64,000 nt of DNA, from contig JAGTRT010000011.1 of assembly GCA_018261895.1 (NCBI GenBank), positions 55,053-119,052 on the forward strand, written 5' to 3'. The stretch comes from Pseudomonadota bacterium. Its GTDB lineage: Bacteria; Pseudomonadota; Gammaproteobacteria; Burkholderiales; Rhodocyclaceae. The notes below the pieces were generated by a model. That model was not told the origin of the DNA, did no database searches, and worked only from the letters and a program-made list of their open reading frames with translations. This document shows, piece by piece, positions 60,051 through 64,000 of the stretch. The position numbers and the translations under genes were made by a program. Every line of letters starts with the position of its first letter. Position 1 is the first letter of the stretch.

Positions 60051-61534
60051 GCAGCAACCTCCTTGTTTTCGGGGCGACGCAAAGCCAGCGCCCGGCTGGC
60101 TTGCTCGATATCGGAGAAGGGATGGCGCACGCCGGAAATTTCCTGATAGGGCTCGTGGCCTTTGCCGGCGAGCAGAATGACGTCAGCGGATGTCGCTTCA
60201 AGAACAGCGCGCTGGATGGCTCGCGCGCGGTCGGCTTCGATTTCGGGACGTGACATGCCGGCAACGATGGCATCGATGATGGCCAGCGGCTGTTCGCTGC
60301 GCGGGTTGTCGCTGGTCACGATGGCCCGGTCGGCCAGACGTTCGGCGACTTCGCCCATTTGCGGACGCTTGCCCGGATCGCGGTCGCCGCCGCAACCGAA
60401 GACCACAGAAAGTTGGCCTCCCCGCGCCTGGGCCACGGGACGCAATGCGCCCAGCGCGTTTTCCAGGGCATCCGGTGTATGCGAATAGTCGACGACCACC
60501 AGCGGCTCGCCTTCACCACCGACACGTTCCATGCGTCCTGGCGGCGCGGTCAGTTCGGACAGGTTGCGGGCGACATCGGCGGCAGCCATGCCGGCATCGT
60601 GGAGCACGCCGGCCACGGCGAGCAGGTTTGAAATGTTGTAGCGGCCAACCAGGCTGGTATCGACCATGGCACGGCCATTGGGCAGGACGAGGTTGAAGCG
60701 CTGGCCATAGGGCGTATCGACCAGTTCCTCGGCACGGATCAGCGCGTGGTAATCGCGGCGAGCCTCGCCGATGGCGTAGCCGAGGACGCGCATGGCGGTC
60801 GTTTCACGCGAAAGCTGGCGGCCGAATTCGTCGTCGAGATTGATGATCGCGGTGCGCAGGCGCGGCCACAGGAAGAGCTTGCGCTTGGCCTCGGCGTAGG
60901 CCTCCATCGTGCCGTGGTAATCGAGGTGGTCACGCGTCAGGTTGGTGAATACGGCGACATCGACGCGGGCGCCGTTCATGCGGCCTTCCTCGATGCCGAT
61001 GGAGCTCGCTTCGAGCGCGCAGGCCGCGGCCTTTTCAGCGCGGAAGCGAGCCAGATAGCGCATCAGGGTCGTCGCTTCCGGCGTCGTGAAGCCCGTTTCG
61101 GTCAGCGCATCGGGGAAGCCGGCGCCCAGCGTGCCGATGATGGCGCAGGGCTTGGGATAGGCGCGAGCCAAGCACTGGCTGATCGTCGTCTTGCCGTTGG
61201 TGCCGGTGATAGCGATCAGCGACAGGCCTTCGCTGGGGAATCCGTAGACGGTATTGGCCAGCGGGCCGGCCAGGGCGCGCAGGGCGTCGACCGGCAGGTT
61301 TTTGACGGTCAACGGGAAATTTTGCCCAAAATTGAAATCCCCACCGGGCTGCCAGAAGACCGCCACGGCGCCGCGCGCCAGCGCATCGGCGATGTAGCGG
61401 CGGCCATCGGCCAGATCGCCGGGATAGGCCAGGAACAGGTCGCCCGGTTCCACCTGGCGGCTGTCGTCAGCAACGCCCGTGGGCACAACGCCCATGGCTT
61501 CGAGACGATCGAGGAGTTCGCGCGGCGTGCTCAC
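60047..61534 (-). CDS. murE: UDP-MurNAc-L-Ala-D-Glu:meso-diaminopimelate ligase, carrying an in-frame repeat
   Basis: A 495-residue Mur ligase with a GTG start (61534) overlapping the ftsI stop by 4 bp (GTGA). VADDSRQVEPGDLFLAYPG, ATP loop AITGTNGKTTISQCLA, carbamylated-Lys region, and the DNPR motif (VTSDNPRSEQP) that marks meso-DAP specificity. A near-perfect repeat copy inserts FNFGQNFPLTVKN between FWQPGGD and LPVDALRALAG, in the N-terminal UDP-binding domain linker, where relatives are variable. The element is antisense to the gene yet leaves an open frame. The longer upstream frame is ftsI sequence. Confidence 0.96.
   Translation of the reverse strand: MSTPRELLDRLEAMGVVPTGVADDSRQVEPGDLFLAYPGDLADGRRYIADALARGAVAVFWQPGGDFNFGQNFPLTVKNLPVDALRALAGPLANTVYGFPSEGLSLIAITGTNGKTTISQCLARAYPKPCAIIGTLGAGFPDALTETGFTTPEATTLMRYLARFRAEKAAACALEASSIGIEEGRMNGARVDVAVFTNLTRDHLDYHGTMEAYAEAKRKLFLWPRLRTAIINLDDEFGRQLSRETTAMRVLGYAIGEARRDYHALIRAEELVDTPYGQRFNLVLPNGRAMVDTSLVGRYNISNLLAVAGVLHDAGMAAADVARNLSELTAPPGRMERVGGEGEPLVVVDYSHTPDALENALGALRPVAQARGGQLSVVFGCGGDRDPGKRPQMGEVAERLADRAIVTSDNPRSEQPLAIIDAIVAGMSRPEIEADRARAIQRAVLEATSADVILLAGKGHEPYQEISGVRHPFSDIEQASRALALRRPENKEVAA
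61301..61340 (+). repeat. dispersed two-palindrome repeat, copy o (within murE)
   Basis: TTTGACGGTCAACGGG followed by AAATTTTGCCCAAAATTG and AAATCC. Among the longest matches. It lies in an essential gene, in frame. Confidence 0.92.
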
Positions 61535-63279
61535 AGCTTGCCCTTTCCGGACGTCGCGTCGGCCACCTGGATCGGCGCGTCGGGCGGTACGCCGAGGGTG
61601 CGCAAGGCACCACCGACGATCTGCGAGAATGCCGGGCCGGCCACGTCGCCGCCGTAGTGGGCGCCGCCGGTCGGCTCGTCGATCATCACGGCCACAACCA
61701 GACGCGGATCGCTGATCGGCGCGATCCCGACAAATGACGCCACGTATTTGCGGGCATAGACACCGCCTTCGATCTTGTAGGCTGTCCCCGTCTTGCCGCC
61801 GACGCGATAGCCGGCAACGCGGGCCTTGGGCGCAGTGCCTTCCGGCTGCACGGCCATTTCGAGCATGACGCGCAGTTCCTTCATGGTCTGCGGCGAGAAC
61901 ACCCGCACGCCATGCGGCGGTGCATCTTCGATCTTGGTCAGCGACAGCGGCATGAGCTCGCCATCGTGGGCAAACACGGTATAGGCACGGGCCAGCTGAA
62001 CGAGGCTGACAGCGATGCCATGACCGTAGGACATCGTGGCCTGCTCGATCGGCCGCCAGTTCTTCCAGGGCCGCAGACGGCCATTGACCTCGCCCGGGAA
62101 ACCGAGATTCGGCGCCTGACCGAAGCCGACGCTGTCGAACATGTCCCACATTTCCTTGGGCGGAAAACCAAGAGCGATCTTGGCTGTCCCGACGTTGGAG
62201 GACTTCTGGATTACCTGCGCGACACTCAACGCACCATGCGGATGGGCATCGGAAATGGTAGCCGTGCCAATGGTCAGCTTGCCCGGCGCGCAATTGATCA
62301 CCGTATCGAAGCGAACCTTGCCTTTCTCCAGCGCCAGCGCCGCCGTAAACGGCTTCATTACCGAACCCGGCTCGAAGGTATCGGTGATGGCACGATTGCG
62401 CAATTGCGCCCCGGACAGGCGCTCTCGATTATTCGGGTTGTAGGTCGGCCAGTTGGCGAGCGCCAGAATTTCGCCGGTTCGCGCATCGATGACGATCGCG
62501 CCCCCCGCCTTGGCATTGTTGGTCTCAACTGCCGCCTTGAGCTGACTGAAGGCGAGATACTGAATCTTGGAATCAAGCGCCAGGCGGACATCCTTGCCAT
62601 CCTGCGGCGGCTTGGTCGCCCCGACGTCCTCGACGATGTTGCCGCGCCGGTCACGAATGACGGTGCGGCTGCCCGGACGACCGAGCAGGCTGTTCTGGAA
62701 CGCCAGTTCGACGCCCTCCAGCCCCTTGTCGTCCACCCCCGTGAATCCCACGATGTGCGCCGTCATGTCACCGGTCGGGTAGAAGCGGCGATATTCCTTC
62801 TCCTGATGCACGCCCGGGAATTTTTGGGCACTGATGCGATCAGCCGTTTCCGGCGATACCTGGCGCTTGACGAAGGTAAAGGTCTTTTCCGAGGCAATCT
62901 TGCCGTCCAGCTCGCGGACATTCATATCCAGCATGCCGGCCAGCTGGCGTTTCTGTTCGGCGTTCATCGTCCGCGCATCGGCCGGAATCGCCCAGATCGT
63001 CTTCATCGGCGTGGAAACGGCCAGCATGTCGCCGTTGCGATCGACAATCTTGCCGCGCGAAGCGGAAATCTCGATATCGCGCAAATAGCGCGAATCGCCC
63101 TTCTGCTGCAAAAAGTCGTTGTTGATGACCTGCAGGTAGAAGCCCCGCGCCACGAGCGCAAGAAATGCTGCCATGAGCAGCAACCCCACCGTACGCGAAC
63201 GCCAGCCCTGGAGGGCCAGTTGCAGCACCGGGCTTTCGGTAAAACGATGACCGCGTTGCGGACGGCGACGCACGACCAT
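61531..63279 (-). CDS. ftsI: septal peptidoglycan transpeptidase FtsI (PBP3)
   Basis: A 582-residue class-B penicillin-binding protein. N-terminal membrane helix (TVGLLLMAAFLALVARGFYLQ), dimerisation/pedestal region (ISASRGKIVDRNGDMLAVS), transpeptidase domain with active-site FEPGSVMKPF (SxxK), SSNVG (SxN) and GGKTGTAYKIEGG (KTG). It overlaps ftsL by one base and murE by 4 bp. Confidence 0.97.
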   Translation of the reverse strand: MVVRRRPQRGHRFTESPVLQLALQGWRSRTVGLLLMAAFLALVARGFYLQVINNDFLQQKGDSRYLRDIEISASRGKIVDRNGDMLAVSTPMKTIWAIPADARTMNAEQKRQLAGMLDMNVRELDGKIASEKTFTFVKRQVSPETADRISAQKFPGVHQEKEYRRFYPTGDMTAHIVGFTGVDDKGLEGVELAFQNSLLGRPGSRTVIRDRRGNIVEDVGATKPPQDGKDVRLALDSKIQYLAFSQLKAAVETNNAKAGGAIVIDARTGEILALANWPTYNPNNRERLSGAQLRNRAITDTFEPGSVMKPFTAALALEKGKVRFDTVINCAPGKLTIGTATISDAHPHGALSVAQVIQKSSNVGTAKIALGFPPKEMWDMFDSVGFGQAPNLGFPGEVNGRLRPWKNWRPIEQATMSYGHGIAVSLVQLARAYTVFAHDGELMPLSLTKIEDAPPHGVRVFSPQTMKELRVMLEMAVQPEGTAPKARVAGYRVGGKTGTAYKIEGGVYARKYVASFVGIAPISDPRLVVAVMIDEPTGGAHYGGDVAGPAFSQIVGGALRTLGVPPDAPIQVADATSGKGKL

Positions 63280-63539
63280 CAGCGCACCCCCTTGTTATTG
63301 ACCGCCGAATCCGGCGTCACCATATGCAGGCGATCACGGGCGATTTTCTCGATACGCGGATGATTCGCCCAGGTCGACATTTCAAGCTGCAGCTGACCGT
63401 ACTCGACGTCAAGCTGACGCGCCCTCTCCTGCTCCGCTTCAAGCGCCTGGAACAGCTTGCGCGCCCGATGCTGGGAGGTCACGACACCCAGCGCGCAAAA
63501 GACGACGATCATGAGAAGGATCACATTGAAACGCAGCAT
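63279..63539 (-). CDS. ftsL: cell division protein FtsL
   Basis: An 86-residue bitopic protein. Short cytoplasmic start, membrane helix (FNVILLMIVVFCALGVVTS), then a periplasmic leucine-zipper-like coiled coil (LFQALEAEQERARQLDVEYGQLQLEMSTWAN) that pairs with FtsB. Identity rests on size, topology and position between rsmH and ftsI, since FtsL sequences diverge strongly. Confidence 0.92.
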   Translation of the reverse strand: MLRFNVILLMIVVFCALGVVTSQHRARKLFQALEAEQERARQLDVEYGQLQLEMSTWANHPRIEKIARDRLHMVTPDSAVNNKGVR

Positions 63540-64000
63540 TACAGCTTCTCGGCAACCCGCATCACGGCACTGCGCGCCCGTGGATTGGCGCCGATTTCCG
63601 CAGCGGAAGGCTTGATCGCCTTGCCAACCAGGCGCAGTTTCGGCTTCGGCAACTGATCGGCCCGCAAGGGCAGGCCCTTGGGCAGATCATCGGCCGTCGA
63701 TTGGGCGCGCATGAAATTCTTGACGATGCGGTCTTCGAGCGAATGAAAGCTGATCACCACCAGTCGGCCACCCGGCTTCAACAAGCCGAGCGCCTGCGGC
63801 AGTGCTACTTCCAGCTGGCGTAGCTCTTGGTTGATATGAATCCGTAAAGCTTGAAAGCTGCGCGTCGCCGGGTCCTGCCCTGGTTCACGGGTGCGCACGG
63901 CCTCGCGTACGAGGGCCGCGAACTGACCTGTTGTGACAATAGGTTGTTCGACCCGAGCAGCCACAACCTTCTTTGCAATCTGGAAAGCAAACCGTTCTTC
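63539..64000 (-). CDS. rsmH: 16S rRNA (cytosine1402-N4)-methyltransferase, N-terminal part beyond window
   Basis: The C-terminal 153 codons are seen; the frame continues past 64000 ([20 protein letters not shown]). Family-specific segments: [49 protein letters not shown] and [15 protein letters not shown]. It methylates C1402 in the decoding site. First visible gene of the dcw cluster; its stop overlaps the ftsL start by one base. Confidence 0.95.
   Translation of the reverse strand, partial: EERFAFQIAKKVVAARVEQPIVTTGQFAALVREAVRTREPGQDPATRSFQALRIHINQELRQLEVALPQALGLLKPGGRLVVISFHSLEDRIVKNFMRAQSTADDLPKGLPLRADQLPKPKLRLVGKAIKPSAAEIGANPRARSAVMRVAEKL

Overview
This is a GC-rich chromosomal segment of a Gram-negative bacterium. 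Its gene orders (rpe-gph-trpE; the complete dcw cluster followed by lpxC, dciA, an M23 peptidase, secA and argJ; rplU/rpmA-obg-proB) and its protein flavour point to a betaproteobacterium, most likely Rhodocyclales (Dechloromonas/Azonexus-like). That placement is inference from recall, not from a database search.

Layout. 1-2650: 3'-truncated hybrid sensor kinase. 2876-7909: an uncharacterised gene, then a MacA-like adaptor, an ABC ATPase and two FtsX/MacB-like permeases forming an export system. 7976-10004: MaoC-type hydratase, RluF-like pseudouridine synthase, FKBP isomerase. 10133-12990: an rplU-rpmA (L21-L27) in-frame fusion, obg, proB. 13057-14956: ompW and a general porin. 15130-17504: trpC, trpD and a frameshifted trpG. 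17652-20792: polyprenyl-phosphate glycosyltransferase, GT39/ArnT-like transferase and PAP2 phosphatase. 21094-36358: an acidic amino-acid utilisation block (aspartase, DAACS symporter, asparaginase, porin, an NtrC-type two-component pair, gltIJKL), interrupted by one AT-rich gene with a TIR/deoxyribosyltransferase-like domain (27849-28949). 36625-39604: trpE, a trp leader peptide, gph and rpe. 39643-41702: apaG, a methyltransferase and an AI-2E family permease. 41816-64000: argJ, secA, M23 peptidase, dciA, lpxC and the dcw cluster from ftsZ back to rsmH, almost all on the minus strand.

How it works together. Three promoters in the acidic amino-acid block (aspA, ansB, gltI) share a sigma-54 -24/-12 element and a pair of TCGGnnnnCCGA-like operators 31-32 bp apart. 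This matches the AauR-type response regulator encoded at 29242, so uptake (gltIJKL, DAACS), deamidation (asparaginase) and deamination (aspartase) look like one regulon. This block lies between trpE and trpGDC, which are usually close to each other. A previously unlisted 18-residue leader peptide with four Trp codons precedes trpE.

The strongest unexplained signal is a family of about 15 copies of a roughly 38-bp two-palindrome repeat (core CACGGTCAACCGG followed by an ATTTTGCCCAAAAT-like arm). It is scattered over the whole window, mostly inside coding genes and in frame, including murE, gph, argJ, rluF and the sensor kinase. Two longer intergenic repeats (a dRS3-like element and a MITE-like element with inverted ends) are also present. 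The L21-L27 fusion and the trpG frameshift are both small apparent deletions in important genes and need read-level confirmation.
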